From contig NZ_VKDC01000002.1 of NCBI RefSeq assembly GCF_007097395.1, forward strand, positions 62,001 to 126,000: a DNA stretch of 64,000 nt, written 5' to 3'. Positions 25,392-37,500 of the stretch are shown one piece after another. Source of the stretch: Fulvivirga sp. M361 (lineage in GTDB: Bacteria; Bacteroidota; Bacteroidia; Cytophagales; Cyclobacteriaceae). A model generated the notes under the pieces. The model was not told where the DNA came from. It did no database searches and saw only the letters and a list, made by a program, of their open reading frames with translations. Both the position numbers and the translations under genes were made by a program. Each line of letters starts with the position of its first letter. The stretch's first letter is position 1.

Positions 25392-26411
25392 CTATTTGTT
25401 AAAGGTAGGACAAGGAATAAATTTTTCAGGCTTTCGCACTTTAGAACGAAGAGAGGCGCGAAAATTATACTGTAGTGATACCTCATGGGCTCCTCCTGAT
25501 ATAGTTCCCAACTCCGATACTGTAAAATCGTAGCTGTAACCCATCTCTACATTAGAGAAACGCATCCCAAGTATCAACACCATTGCATCCTGGCTAACAT
25601 TGTCCTTTACATTTTGCTGTATAGGAATACCACGATACCAAAAACCAATCATAATAGGTTCGTATAGAAAGTGCAGGCCTATGTCAAGCTGGTCAAATTC
25701 GCCCTGACTTTGGTATACAAAAGAAGGTGCAAGGCTGGAAGTGCGTTGTTTTTTAAAAACACCGGAATACAACGGAATGCGAAAACCTGCATGTAAAGAG
25801 GTTTTCACAGGTATCTCACTCTCATCTTCAATAAGTGAGCGATTCGGCTGATTAATATGACTCGCTGAAAAACCCGCCCAAAAGCTTTTGTTATAAACAA
25901 GTATGCCACTTCCAAAATCAAAATATTGAGCACTCCCCAACAAATTGGTTTGCTGGTCCTGACTTGGTACCTGACCATCTCTTTGAAATTCTAACTGATC
26001 ACCAAAAACGAGGCTATTGAAGTCAATATCCCTGTGGCCATAACCGAAGTAAAGCCCTGGTGTAACTACCCATTTGTTGGCCAATTGTATTTTATAGGAG
26101 TATAACAAACCAATATGATTGGACCTTAACCCGGCAGAACCTGCTTTATCTACTGTGGCAAGAAAGCCGATACCGCTTTTTAGATCTGACAGATGATAAT
26201 CATATGAAAAGGAATAGGTAACAAACCCATTGGTAATATTGGGCCATTGATTTCTATAATTAGCAATAAACCTGTGCTCAGCACCGGTACCTGTAAACGC
26301 CGGATTTAAATAGGTAGGCGCTGCATAGTATTGAGAAAAATGCGGGTCCTGACCTACGGCCAATTTCATTGATATTAAAAGAATAAAAAATATGCTCCCT
26401 GCGTCCCTCAT
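25392..26411 (-). CDS. PorP/SprF family type IX secretion outer-membrane protein
   Basis: The protein begins with a signal peptide and the diagnostic PorP/SprF opening DPHFSQYYAAPTYLNPAFTGT. It continues as an outer-membrane beta-barrel with alternating strands (FIANYRNQWP, YSFSYDYHLSD, WVVTPGLYFGYGHRD) and ends RKPEKFIPCPTFNK. SprF-type proteins attach a specific T9SS-secreted partner to the cell surface. Its start overlaps by 4 bp the end of the 1266-residue T9SS cargo gene, so that protein is almost certainly its partner. It is about 40% similar by eye to the second PorP at 30524. Confidence 0.93.
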   Translation of the reverse strand: MRDAGSIFFILLISMKLAVGQDPHFSQYYAAPTYLNPAFTGTGAEHRFIANYRNQWPNITNGFVTYSFSYDYHLSDLKSGIGFLATVDKAGSAGLRSNHIGLLYSYKIQLANKWVVTPGLYFGYGHRDIDFNSLVFGDQLEFQRDGQVPSQDQQTNLLGSAQYFDFGSGILVYNKSFWAGFSASHINQPNRSLIEDESEIPVKTSLHAGFRIPLYSGVFKKQRTSSLAPSFVYQSQGEFDQLDIGLHFLYEPIMIGFWYRGIPIQQNVKDNVSQDAMVLILGMRFSNVEMGYSYDFTVSELGTISGGAHEVSLQYNFRASLRSKVRKPEKFIPCPTFNK

Positions 26412-29400
26412 CGAATTAAATTCACATCTCCTGTTCTTACTGCCTGCTCCCCATTTTCAAAAACCAGGTTAAGCTTATAGACATATACATCCTGGGGGCA
26501 AAGTTTTCCATTGTAATAGCCATCCCAGCCCACATTTTTATTGACACTACTAAACAACAGCTCCCCCCAACGGTTAAAAACAAGCATTTCAAATTCTGCA
26601 ACCCCCTGGGTCAAAGGCAGAAATATGTCGTTAACTCCATTACCTACCTGGCCACCTGAAGACGCCGATAAATTAGGTGTAAACGCATTGGGTATCAGCA
26701 CTCTTCCTCCGGCCTTAGCCTGTACTACCCCTTCCTTTCGCGTAGTATCCATACATCCGTTGGAACTGGTGGCAATCAAGGTTATATCATATATACCTTC
26801 TTGCTTGTAAAAATGCCGCGGCTCCGGCTCAGTAGACTGTGTTCCATCACCAAAGTCCCACAGAAAGGAAGTAGCTCCAAAGCTGTTATTATTTGTAAAA
26901 AGGGGCTGGTCCGGGATGAGGACAATAAACGGGCGTACATCAAATTGTGCTACCGGCTTTTCAAATACTTCTATGATCAAAGGTTTCGTTTCACGAACTG
27001 TGTCACCAAGAATGTTGGTAGCACCCAAGCTTACGGTGTAGATACCAGGTTCAAAATATGTATAAGTGGGGTTAACAGCCCTTGACTTACCTTCATCCAA
27101 TCCAAAACTCCAAAAATAGCTGGCTGAATCTGCAAATTGTGAAAGGTTTGTAAACTGAACGGTTAAAGGGGCACAGCCAAAAGGTGGGGCATAATCGAAA
27201 TCGACAATAGGTGGTATCGGGTTAATAATAATAGATGTTACAGCTTTTTCAACACACTCTTCATTAGTAACAGTTAGTGTTATGATGTAAGTCCCGAACG
27301 TATCGAACGTATGTTCACTCACATCAGGGTCTGTAGATGTATTGCCATCACCAAAGTCCCATTCATAGCTCCAGGGGCCTGCATTTGTTGTGTTATTGAT
27401 AAATACAGTTCTGTCAGGCAGTGTCTGTACCAATGGAGTAGCATTGAATGAGGCATTTATTACCTCTCGTGCCGGGACTACTATTGATTGAGTGATCAAA
27501 TTGCTCTGACAATTTGCCAGATTGGTAGCCTGTAGTGATATTTCGATGTTTTGATCCAAAGCCGCCTTGTTAAAGGTACGCTCGAAGCTATCTCCTTCTG
27601 TAGTAGTACTAAATATGGTAACACCATTTACCTTTAATTCCCAGGCATATTCACTTAACCCTTTTGTGATAGCTTCCATATTCAACTGCATTATTTCGCA
27701 ATCGAAATGAAGTGTATCTATTGTAAAATCTGCTGGAGGTACCGGATTGACCCTAATCTGGCGTGTTGAATCACTTGAGCACCCATTGGCCAGTACACTT
27801 GTGAGTGTTATGGAAAAATCTTTTACTGAGGTGGTATCATTAACAAAGTTATAGGTGTAGGTAGGTATCGTACCTGTGTTTTGTTGGTTAACCAACCCTT
27901 CATTATCGTTAATCGTCCATATATAAGAGACTGGGCTCAAGGCGATCGTTTCAGCATCGACTTCGAAATCTACACTTACAGGACTACAGTTATCATCAAA
28001 AGGTGAGTAATTCAATATGCTAAACCCTGAACGAGGCCCTGGTTCAACGACGATATTGACCGGTGTACCAATAGTTTCACAATTATTAACGGTAACAGAA
28101 CGAAGCTGAACCTGGTAAGTGAGGTTCGCTGAGGTGAAATTTTCAAACGAACGAACAAAAAGGCTACTAAAACCCGGATCTGACGGACTTTGAACAGAAT
28201 CAATCACAAAGCCCGACCCATCGTCCACTTCCCAAATGTATTGTTGGATAATGTCCGGTTGGTTCCCCACCGAATTATTAACAAATGTCACGTCGAGCAC
28301 ACTACACCCATTGGCCTGATTAGCGCTGATACTTGCCAAAGGCATTGGATCAACAATTACTGGCTTTATGACCAGGTGTGTACAGACATTTTGGTCCGTC
28401 GTAATACGTAATGCAACATCCAATGTATCAGCAGGCGTTAGAAGTCGGTCAAAAGAAGTTTGATTGTCAAAGGCTCCGTCTTTATTGAAAGTCACTCCAT
28501 CGTAGTCAAAATCCCATTCCCACAGTATGATAGTTTCTCCATTTACAGCATTGAGTACGGAGGCATCCTCAAAACGCGTGAGCTGACCTTCACACACCCT
28601 GGTAGCAGTAAAATCAGCGACAGGGTTTTCATAAATAATGATCTCGACTTCATCCACGGTTTCACAGTCTGTAGCATCATCCCGAATGATAATACGAACG
28701 CGGTGTACTCCTATACCATTGAAGCTTTGATCAAACGGGCCCAATATTGTACTGGAAAAAGCACCTGCAGCGGGTTCTTCTCTTACTAACAAATTATTTT
28801 CATTATAAAACTCCCACCTCCATTGAGTAAACGTATTTGGCATTCCAGTGGAAATGTCTCCTAAGCGAACATCAAAACTCTGAAGATTTGAAGCATCCTG
28901 ACAGAATAATCCGTAGATGGGATTATTGGATAAGTCAGTAATACCAATTTGCGCCACCATGGTAGGTGAGATCATAATTACTCTTTCGAAGCTCTCAATA
29001 CAACTGCCTTGTGCGGTTGGGTTTTCAGCTATCAGTCTGATAAACTTTTGACCAGAAGTATTATAGATAAATGTAGGGTTATTATTATTACTGGTATTCA
29101 AAAGTATTGTGCCAGTCGCATCATCATAAAACTCCCAGGTAAAACCTAATCCGGCGGTATTGGTAGTCTCGTTATCAAAATAGATGGTCTGTCCTATGCA
29201 AAAGATATCGGTAACATCACCTGCTGCGTTATCTTCACGTGTTAAAAAATCAGGATCCGGGGCATCAACAATGGTTATATAGGCAGTGGTCATTACTGCA
29301 TCTTCATAATTGGGATTGGCAGTATTACCATTCCATGGGTTACATATGTTCCAGTTAAACAAGGTGATCTCAAATTGATTCCCCACGGCATTTGCCATGT

Positions 29401-30208
29401 TTGCCGGTGCATTCATAGGGAATGATTGTGAAATGGGAGCATTGGCTGGAAAAGGAACCGTTTCTATGGGACCAAAATAACCACCTGTAACAGGCATACC
29501 GGCTGTACCCCTGGTTTGTGGTGTTACCAAACCACCTGTTCCATTTGTTAACGGTTGTGTTCCTCCATCCTGCAAAGACAGGTCCCGTATTGTGGCTGCC
29601 GCATTATGATTTGTGCCATATACAAACTGTACATGCCTGGCCTGTTCATTGGGCCGGTCAGGTTCTACATTGATATTACAATTAAATTCGGAATTGTCTA
29701 CAAAAACCGCATTAGTCACCGGGTTATTGTAACACACATCATAAGTACCCGGGTTTATAAATAGCTGGGCATTGGCTTGTTCGTCAGTACCCCAGAAAAA
29801 AGCGGTTTGAATTTCTTCGGAGGTAGGACATAGTACTCCGTTTATATAGATAAAGGCCGTAGGTATTATGGTACATTGCCCATTGTTATCCGAATAAGTA
29901 AATGGGGGTGCAGAAGCTGTAAACTCTGTATTACCTACTGCTGAAGCAAGGCCATTACCTGTATTAATGACATCTATGGTATTGCCAGGGTCATTCCACT
30001 CAAACCGTATCTCAATATCCGCTGGATTTTGTGCCGTATTAAAAAAGTAAGTAATGGTAAAGTCAGTAACCGTTACCGGTGCGCAATCCTGGTCTGTATC
30101 AAAATCAATCGATATTTGAGGCCTTAGCGAATTACATTGGCTGTAAGACAGCGAGGGTCGCAAACTAATTAGTGCAACAAATACAAATAGAGATAGTGGT
30201 TTCAACAT
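26408..30208 (-). CDS. Large T9SS type-B sorted surface protein with PKD domains
   Basis: The 1266-residue protein has a signal peptide (LSLFVFVALISLRPSLSYSQ), a long series of Ig-like/PKD-type beta domains and a gliding-motility-associated C-terminal domain (type-B sorting signal). The signal runs from LIPNAFTPN through GVNDIFLPL, FNRWGELLF and GWDGYYNGKLCPQDVYVYKL to the end RTGDVNLIR. Clear PKD units near the C-terminus are YEWDFGDGNTSTDPD, YFWSFGLDEG and FLWDFGDGTQSTEPEP. Such proteins are exported by the type IX system and act in adhesion or gliding. It is the first gene of a two-gene unit with the PorP/SprF protein that follows. Confidence 0.92.
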   Translation of the reverse strand: MLKPLSLFVFVALISLRPSLSYSQCNSLRPQISIDFDTDQDCAPVTVTDFTITYFFNTAQNPADIEIRFEWNDPGNTIDVINTGNGLASAVGNTEFTASAPPFTYSDNNGQCTIIPTAFIYINGVLCPTSEEIQTAFFWGTDEQANAQLFINPGTYDVCYNNPVTNAVFVDNSEFNCNINVEPDRPNEQARHVQFVYGTNHNAAATIRDLSLQDGGTQPLTNGTGGLVTPQTRGTAGMPVTGGYFGPIETVPFPANAPISQSFPMNAPANMANAVGNQFEITLFNWNICNPWNGNTANPNYEDAVMTTAYITIVDAPDPDFLTREDNAAGDVTDIFCIGQTIYFDNETTNTAGLGFTWEFYDDATGTILLNTSNNNNPTFIYNTSGQKFIRLIAENPTAQGSCIESFERVIMISPTMVAQIGITDLSNNPIYGLFCQDASNLQSFDVRLGDISTGMPNTFTQWRWEFYNENNLLVREEPAAGAFSSTILGPFDQSFNGIGVHRVRIIIRDDATDCETVDEVEIIIYENPVADFTATRVCEGQLTRFEDASVLNAVNGETIILWEWDFDYDGVTFNKDGAFDNQTSFDRLLTPADTLDVALRITTDQNVCTHLVIKPVIVDPMPLASISANQANGCSVLDVTFVNNSVGNQPDIIQQYIWEVDDGSGFVIDSVQSPSDPGFSSLFVRSFENFTSANLTYQVQLRSVTVNNCETIGTPVNIVVEPGPRSGFSILNYSPFDDNCSPVSVDFEVDAETIALSPVSYIWTINDNEGLVNQQNTGTIPTYTYNFVNDTTSVKDFSITLTSVLANGCSSDSTRQIRVNPVPPADFTIDTLHFDCEIMQLNMEAITKGLSEYAWELKVNGVTIFSTTTEGDSFERTFNKAALDQNIEISLQATNLANCQSNLITQSIVVPAREVINASFNATPLVQTLPDRTVFINNTTNAGPWSYEWDFGDGNTSTDPDVSEHTFDTFGTYIITLTVTNEECVEKAVTSIIINPIPPIVDFDYAPPFGCAPLTVQFTNLSQFADSASYFWSFGLDEGKSRAVNPTYTYFEPGIYTVSLGATNILGDTVRETKPLIIEVFEKPVAQFDVRPFIVLIPDQPLFTNNNSFGATSFLWDFGDGTQSTEPEPRHFYKQEGIYDITLIATSSNGCMDTTRKEGVVQAKAGGRVLIPNAFTPNLSASSGGQVGNGVNDIFLPLTQGVAEFEMLVFNRWGELLFSSVNKNVGWDGYYNGKLCPQDVYVYKLNLVFENGEQAVRTGDVNLIR

Positions 30209-30523
30209 TAGTTTTAAAACGGATTAACAACCATTTTAAAACCAACTCAGACATTTCTTCTAAATACTCCTTGTATTTGTAAAGAAACCATAAACAAAGC
30301 GCTATTGGTCACAGGTATCGACCAACTCGCTATTTAAGCAATTAAAGGAATTATCCAGCGATAAACTACGGATAATCAATTAGTTCCAAAAAGTGACTTT
30401 AAAATTATGTGGAGTCCATATGATCGATGACTGAGATCAGCTCCTAACTCACTGGTGATCAAATGTCAAACTTTTCATTTGTGTAGTTTTCAACTGGAGT
30501 TTGTAGCATCCTCAAAGGATCAA
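30209..30523. other. Intergenic region between the two T9SS operons
   Basis: No coding frame is convincing in these 315 bp. It must hold the 3' end of the upstream PorP unit and the promoter of the 1266-residue gene, but I see neither a clear intrinsic terminator nor a good TTTG / TAnnTTTG pair. Two similar short stretches (AATTAGTTCCA at about 30377 and AACTAGTTCCA at about 30521) are the only repeats noticed. Confidence 0.5.
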
Positions 30524-31597
30524 CTAGTTCCAGAAACCTTCTTTTCTATTAAAGGTAGGACACGGTATCAATTTGTTTTTCCTTTTCACTCCTCTTCTGA
30601 ATGGTTTAGCCACAAATTCATAGATCATAGAGATCTCGTGGGCGCCACCTACGCGTGTTTCCAGGTCTGAGATGGTAAAATCATAGCTATACCCCACCTG
30701 GAATCCGGAAAATTGAAGGGACAAAATAAAAACAATAGCATCTTGTTGTATTTTACTTTCTTTTGAATCTAATAGCTGGAATCCGCGAGGTATAGGAACG
30801 CCTCGATACCAAACACCAATACCAATAGGGTCAATATGATATTGTATACCCAGATCAAGTTGTGAGAACGTATTCCCCTGCCTTCGGTAAACAAAAGAAG
30901 GCGTTAAATAAGACACCTTGCTTATCGTACGTGGGCCATTGTACAGAGGTATTCTCATACCACCATGAACATTGTACCTTATGGGCAACCTGCTCTCAGC
31001 TCCTATCAAAGAGATATTAGGTGTGTTAATATGGTAAGCAGAAACCCCAAACCATAATGCTCTATTGTAAAGAAGTGCGCCTGAAGCAAAATCGAAATAC
31101 TGTTCGTTTTCTACTCTGAAAACTGTACCATCGTTGGTTCCGTTTTGATTATTGGCCAATTCATCCCCTAACGTAAGTTTTGATTGGTCTATTCCCTGCC
31201 AACCGTAACCAAAGTAGATGCCCGGAGAAAACACCCAGTTTTTGTTCACTCTTACTTTATACGAGTATAAAAGGCCAAAATTTGTTGTTCTCCATCCACC
31301 TGTACCCATTTTATCCGTGGTGGCCATTAACCCAAACCCACTTTGCAGTTCAGGGATAAACATTTCATAAGAAAATGCATAAGTAGCAAAAGTTTGCGGC
31401 AGGTTGGGCCATTGAAGCCGATGATTTACAATTAAACGCTGTTGTGGCGTAACCCCTGTAAAACCGGGATTCATGTACAAGGGAGCATTATAAAATTGTG
31501 AAAACTGAGGGTCTTGTGCCCTGGTGAAGCTAAAACAGCAACAAACGATGGCGAGGGTCAGGAGTGGTATAAGTGTTTTCATAACAGGTTTCCTCAA
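30524..31597 (-). CDS. PorP/SprF family type IX secretion outer-membrane protein
   Basis: After a signal peptide (LIPLLTLAIVCCCFSFTRAQ) the chain opens DPQFSQFYNAPLYMNPGFTG, the PorP/SprF signature. It continues as a barrel with LIVNHRLQWPNLPQ, YAFSYEMFIPELQSGFG, WVFSPGIYFGYGWQG and GVWYRGVPIPRG, and ends KLIPCPTFNRKEGFWN. It begins one base after the stop of the 4706-residue giant gene, so it is the likely surface-anchoring partner of that protein. It has the same size and layout as the PorP at 25392, indicating a duplicated cargo/anchor module. Confidence 0.93.
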   Translation of the reverse strand: MRKPVMKTLIPLLTLAIVCCCFSFTRAQDPQFSQFYNAPLYMNPGFTGVTPQQRLIVNHRLQWPNLPQTFATYAFSYEMFIPELQSGFGLMATTDKMGTGGWRTTNFGLLYSYKVRVNKNWVFSPGIYFGYGWQGIDQSKLTLGDELANNQNGTNDGTVFRVENEQYFDFASGALLYNRALWFGVSAYHINTPNISLIGAESRLPIRYNVHGGMRIPLYNGPRTISKVSYLTPSFVYRRQGNTFSQLDLGIQYHIDPIGIGVWYRGVPIPRGFQLLDSKESKIQQDAIVFILSLQFSGFQVGYSYDFTISDLETRVGGAHEISMIYEFVAKPFRRGVKRKNKLIPCPTFNRKEGFWN

Positions 31598-31598
31598 T

Positions 31599-34500
31599 TT
31601 ATCTAATCAGTGTCACATCTCCTACTCTTGTAGTGCGGTTTCCATCCGACAACAAAAGTTCTAACCTATAAACATAAACTCCGGCCGGCAGCAGATTACC
31701 ATTGGAATCATATCCATCCCAGCCAAATCTTTTATTATCACTTTCAAAGATCAGGTTACCCCAACGATCAAAAATGAGCATTCTGAATTCCACAACACCT
31801 TCTGTAATAGGCAAGAAAACATCATTAATATTATTTGCAGCACCCGGACTGTTAGGGTCAAACTCACCTCCCGGAGGTCCGTTAGGGTTAGGGGTAAATG
31901 CATTAGGTGTTTTGGTGAACCCGCCTTCTTCTACATTTACAGTATCAGAGAAAGTAGCTGTACAGGTAATACCACTTTCATACGCTATATCAACGGTCAG
32001 TTCTACAATGTACTCCCCCTCTTGCTCATAGAAATGCTCCGGAGTCGGATCATCAATGGTAACATTCCCATCGTCCCAATCCCATGAGAAAATAACGTCA
32101 TCAGTGGCTGGAGAAGAGTTATTAATAGGTCTAAAAGCCTGATCAGGTATAAATACTACCTTTTGATTACTACTGAAATTAGCTGAAGGATTTTCCAATA
32201 CCAATACCGTTAGAGAAGCCTGCCCTTCGTTATCTCCTCCTGGGTATCCATTAGACCCGCTCACGATAACGTTATAGGCACCTGGGGCTGTAAAGATGTG
32301 CGTAGGGTTAGGAGTGGTAATTCTCGGGCTTCCATCTCCAAAATCCCAGGTCAGGCTCCCAATAATAACATTACGCGACAGTGTTAGATTTTCTCTGAAG
32401 CTCTCAAAATTTACAGTATGTGGAGCACAACCTTCATCAAAATCCAATACAGCGGCTATGGTCACCGGGGCTGGAACAACTTGTATGAAGAAGCTTTCCC
32501 TGTCATTACATGGTAATACCACATTGGGTGCATCCACAAACAATTCAGCTATCACACCGATAGATCCGAAAGGGGATGGTTCAGTAAATGTATAGGTAAA
32601 TGAAGCTCCGGGTGGAGTAAAAGTGGAATCACCAATACTCATTTCGTAAATATTAGCCGGGTTGAAGTTATTTAATACAATAGCTACATCTACCGTTCCT
32701 GTGTTAAAGTCAAGTGTTACAGGGGCCGGGTTCTTAGATCCGTTAATGGTAAAATCCGCTATGGCTTCTTCGAAAACAATTTCTACATTATCAGAAGGGC
32801 GGGCATTGCAATTATTAGCATCAATCACTTCTACAATTCTGTACTCGACTGATTCTGTAGCTAATATTACATGCTGGCTGGGAAGGCTATTAAGCGTCTC
32901 TCGAGTTACTACACCATTCTCAATTTTGTCCAATATCAAAGTAAATGGAGCTGCCCCTAACAATGAAAACTGGATGGCTTCCGTATTACCCGCACATCTA
33001 AACCTTGGGTTAGTTCCATCGGAAGCAGGAAGAATAGAGGCATTAACAGGAGGGCTTAATGTAAGCGTAACAAAACCGGGTATTAAACCATCACATACAG
33101 CAGACCCAGGATCTGCCGTTATTTTATCATAAAAGGCCCTGATGGTGTACCTGATAATTGCCGGGGTAGTTCCATTATTCACCAGTACATGATTTATAAA
33201 GTCTCCATTAGTCCCTGTACCCGCGCTGGACGGTAGAATCACACTACCGGAAATCACCTGAGCTTCCCACTCAAATCGTGTTCCGGGAGTATTTCCATTC
33301 AATAGAATATCAGCCGCCTCACCATCACATCTTTTTGGTTCAGGATCTATAATGACAACATCAGGGCTGGGATTGACGGTAACATTCATAACAATTGGCA
33401 CACCAGTACATGTATTATCGAATAAAGAGAAAGGTGTGATCGTATAAGTCAGGTTTTGCGGTACGGCAGAGGTATTGATCAATGATAAGAAAAGAGATGA
33501 TCCTAAGCTGCCAAACTCACCTTCAACGTTCGGATTATCCGTTACAGTCCAGGATGAAATGGTATTTGCCACATCCGTAGTTAAATCAATAACCCTTGGC
33601 TCACCACTACAGATCTCAACATCCAAAGTGCCCGGTATCAATTCTGCCGGATCGGCAATAACAGTAGGTCGTGGCGTCACAGTAACTACTAATGTCACAT
33701 CATTTCCAATACAACTCCCTGATAAAGTTCCAACGGACCTGGGAGTAAAAGTATATGTTACTGTTTGATTAGAAGTAGTGGGATTATTCAATACATCCAG
33801 TATTTCGTCTCCCGGATTGAAAACCGTACCGCCAGGACTAAATCCGGTCACCCCCCCGGTAGCAACAGGATCGCCATTAAGTACAAATTCTACTGTACCT
33901 CCGCCAGATGGTAGTGTAGGAGTAGTAAGGAAGTTATCCAAATTATCAAGGTTTTGTCCCTCACAAATTGATAAGAAGTTTTGAGTGAACTCAAGTTTAG
34001 GCAATGGCTCAACATTCACAGTGACCGTTTCACTTGTTCCTAAACATCCGGCTCCATTGTTTGCACCTGTAGCCCTGGGTAAAATAGTGTAAGTAACCGT
34101 CTCCGGGGTATCATCATTGTTGGTTAAAACATCGGTTATTGTAGAAGGATTATTAAGTTGCAGAAAAATACTTTGTCCAGTAACCAACCCACTCGAAGCC
34201 ACAGAAGTCACTATGAAGGTAATGTCTCCAGAAGTAGGAACGGTTGGCGATTGTACTGAAATAGTGGTAGCATCGCCACTACAAATAAATTCATCGCCCG
34301 GGTCTATTACAGTGACTCCGGGTTCTATGGTTAACACAACCGTAGATAATGGCCCTCTACACCCCGGACCACTGACAGGTACAACATCATATTCCACCGT
34401 GAGTGGGTTATTGGTAGGATTAGTGAAAATATCTGCACTTAAATAATTGATATCGCTGGTTGATCCGGTAGTTACATTTCCCGCATCTGGTGTAAGTCCC

Positions 34501-37500
34501 CCATCAGGGCGGATCGCAATTATATCATAATCGGTGGCTGCTGTACTGGTTAAAGCCGTACCCAGAATGATACCAGATGCATCTTCACTGCATACTACTT
34601 TATTAAGATCTGCCAATGCCGGGGCAGGGTTGATAGTAAAAATAACGGTAGCATTTTCTCCTACACAACCTGCTGCAGTAACAGGGGCAATGGTATAGGT
34701 AACGGTAAGTTGATTATTCGTTGTGTTGGTATACACATCGTTGAATATAGCATTTGCAGGAAGTCCATTAGCAATGGTACTGTTCCCGACGCCAGGAATA
34801 AGGCCATTCTGTACCGCAATACCTGTAATATTAAAGGTTGTAGCTACGGCTGTACCAGGAGTCTCTCTTAATGTTATCATAGACGGCAAGGCGCTACACA
34901 CCGGAGCGGGACTCAAGGCAGGATCCAGCACAGGTTCCGGCTGAACCGTAAGTAATATGATCTCTTCCTCGCCTTCACACCCGGCCGGACTTACCGGCAC
35001 AACCCGATATTCAATCACAGCATCCACAGTACCTGTATTATCAAACCGGTCATTACGGATGCCATCCTGGTTAATTGTACCTCCGGAAGTGGCATTACCG
35101 GCCTGCGGGGTAGCTGCACCTGCAATCACATTGTTACTGATCAGATTATAAGACGCTGCTGCAACGGATATACCATTAGTACTCAAAGCAATATCAGAAA
35201 TATCCCCACTACACACGGTAGCATCCAGTGCCGGGTTCACCACAGGTTCCGGATTTATAGTAACACGGATAATACCAGGGTCACTAAAACAATTATCTGC
35301 ACTTCGTCCTCTCACCTCATATTCAACGATAAGTGGATTAGAAGTCACGTTAGTATACCGGTCTCCAAAAATGGCATTATCAGCTACACCATTAACAGGA
35401 AGACCGAGGTTAGCCACATTACCCGGATCCGCTGCTAAATCTGTGGGTATGACAACATTCAAAATATCATAATCTGTAGCTCCAACAGAAATTCCATTCG
35501 TATTCAGGGTAATGGCTATTTGATCATCACTACAGACAGCGTTTATCAAAGATGGACTAATAACAGGTTCAGGGTTTATGGTAACCTGTATAAAACGGCT
35601 ATCGCCAATACAATTATCCGCACTAACAGCCCTCACCTCGTACGTTACGTTTATTGGACCTCCAGTGGTATTCGTATACATGTCCGTTGTAAGATAGCCC
35701 ACTCCCACACCATTGGCCGGGACCGGCACATTTGAACCTCCCGGTATAAGACCTCCGGGCACAGACTTATTGATGATGTTGTAACCGGCAGCTGCTACAG
35801 AGCCTGTTTCAATGTCAAGTGTAATCCCTACAGGGTCGTCACTACAAACCACGGCATCAAGCCCGGCATTGACAATAGGCTCCGGAAGTATACTAATAGT
35901 AATCAACCTGGTATCTCCAGGACACGTGGAACCGCTCACACCTATCACTTCATATACCACGTTCTGCGTCACACTGGTGGTATTGGTATATTTATCATTT
36001 GAAAGATATCCTGCAACCACTCCGTTGAAAGGAACCGTAGCATTGGCGCCATCCGCACTCACACCAGGTATGGCGGGTATGGTAACATTAAGTACATTAT
36101 ATTGAGACGCGCCCACAGATACCCCATTGGTCGCCAATATCAAGCCTACCGCTTCATCACTACATACCGTTCTGTTCAGATTAGGGTCTACTACGGGTTC
36201 AGGATCAATGGTAACGGTAATTAGTTCACTTGGACCTACACATCCCAGAGAACTTACCCCTCTGACTTCATAAATCACCTCCAATGGAATGGAGGTAGTA
36301 TTGGTATAGCTATCATTTGCTATATAATTGGCCGGTTGTCCAAAAGCAGGAGCGACATTACCAACTGCGGGATTTAGGCTTGGATTAGCTGTAACGTTGA
36401 TCAAATTGTAATTGCTGGCTGCAACTGAACCCGTAAGTATATCAAAAGTAACACCAATAGGGTCATCACTACATACTGTTGCATCCAGGTTAGGGTCTAC
36501 CACAGGACCGGCATCTATGGTAACGGTGATCGTCCTACTGTCCCCTTCACATCCATCATTGCTAACACCCACCACTTCATAAGTAACATTAAGCGGGCCA
36601 TTTGTAGCATTCCTGAATCTATGAGCAGATAAATAAGTAGCAGGCACACTTGAGGCAGGAACGGCATTGTTTAAAGGGTCTGCGACCAGACCACCTCCAA
36701 CGGTTATATTGGTAATGTTAAAACTTGTAGCCCCGATAGATGAACCATTTGTTCCCAATACCAGATTAGTAGCTTCATCACTACAAGCAGACCTGTCTAA
36801 ACCAGGATCAATAACCGGTTCCGGGTCAATAGTAACCGTAATAAATACGATATCACTTAAACAATTGTCCCCACTCCTGGCCCTTACTTCATAAACTACA
36901 TCTTGTGAGTTGTTTGTGATATTATTGTACCTGTTATTCTCAAGATAATTGGCTGGGACACCGTTGGCGACCACTGCGTTGGCAGGGTCAGGAGTAAGAT
37001 CTATATGGGGCGAAATACTTAATACATCGTAACTCGCGGCTGTAGCGGACGTTCCCGTTGTAGTAAGTACCAGACCAGTAGCTACATCACTGCACTCGGT
37101 TCTATCCAGATTAGGACTTATCACAGGCTCGGGGTCTATCGTTACGGTAATAAACTCACTTTCACCTATGCAGCCGGCACTTACACCTCTAACTTCGTAG
37201 ATCACATCGAGACTGGCATTCGTTATGTTATTATAAACATCGGTAAATAAATAGTTATCAGTTACGGCAGTTGCCGGAATAGCGGCACCTGTTCTTGTTA
37301 ACCCGGTCGGTATGTTAATACCAACAATGTTATAATTATCCGCAGTAATAGATATCCCGTTCGTATTCAGGGTCAGTTCAATGGGGCTATCGCTGCATAA
37401 CGTTTTGTCCAGGTTAGGATCAATGACAGGTTCCGGGTTGATAGTTATTGTAATTGTTTCTATGTCCCCTATACACCCCGCTGAACTATTGCCTCGTACC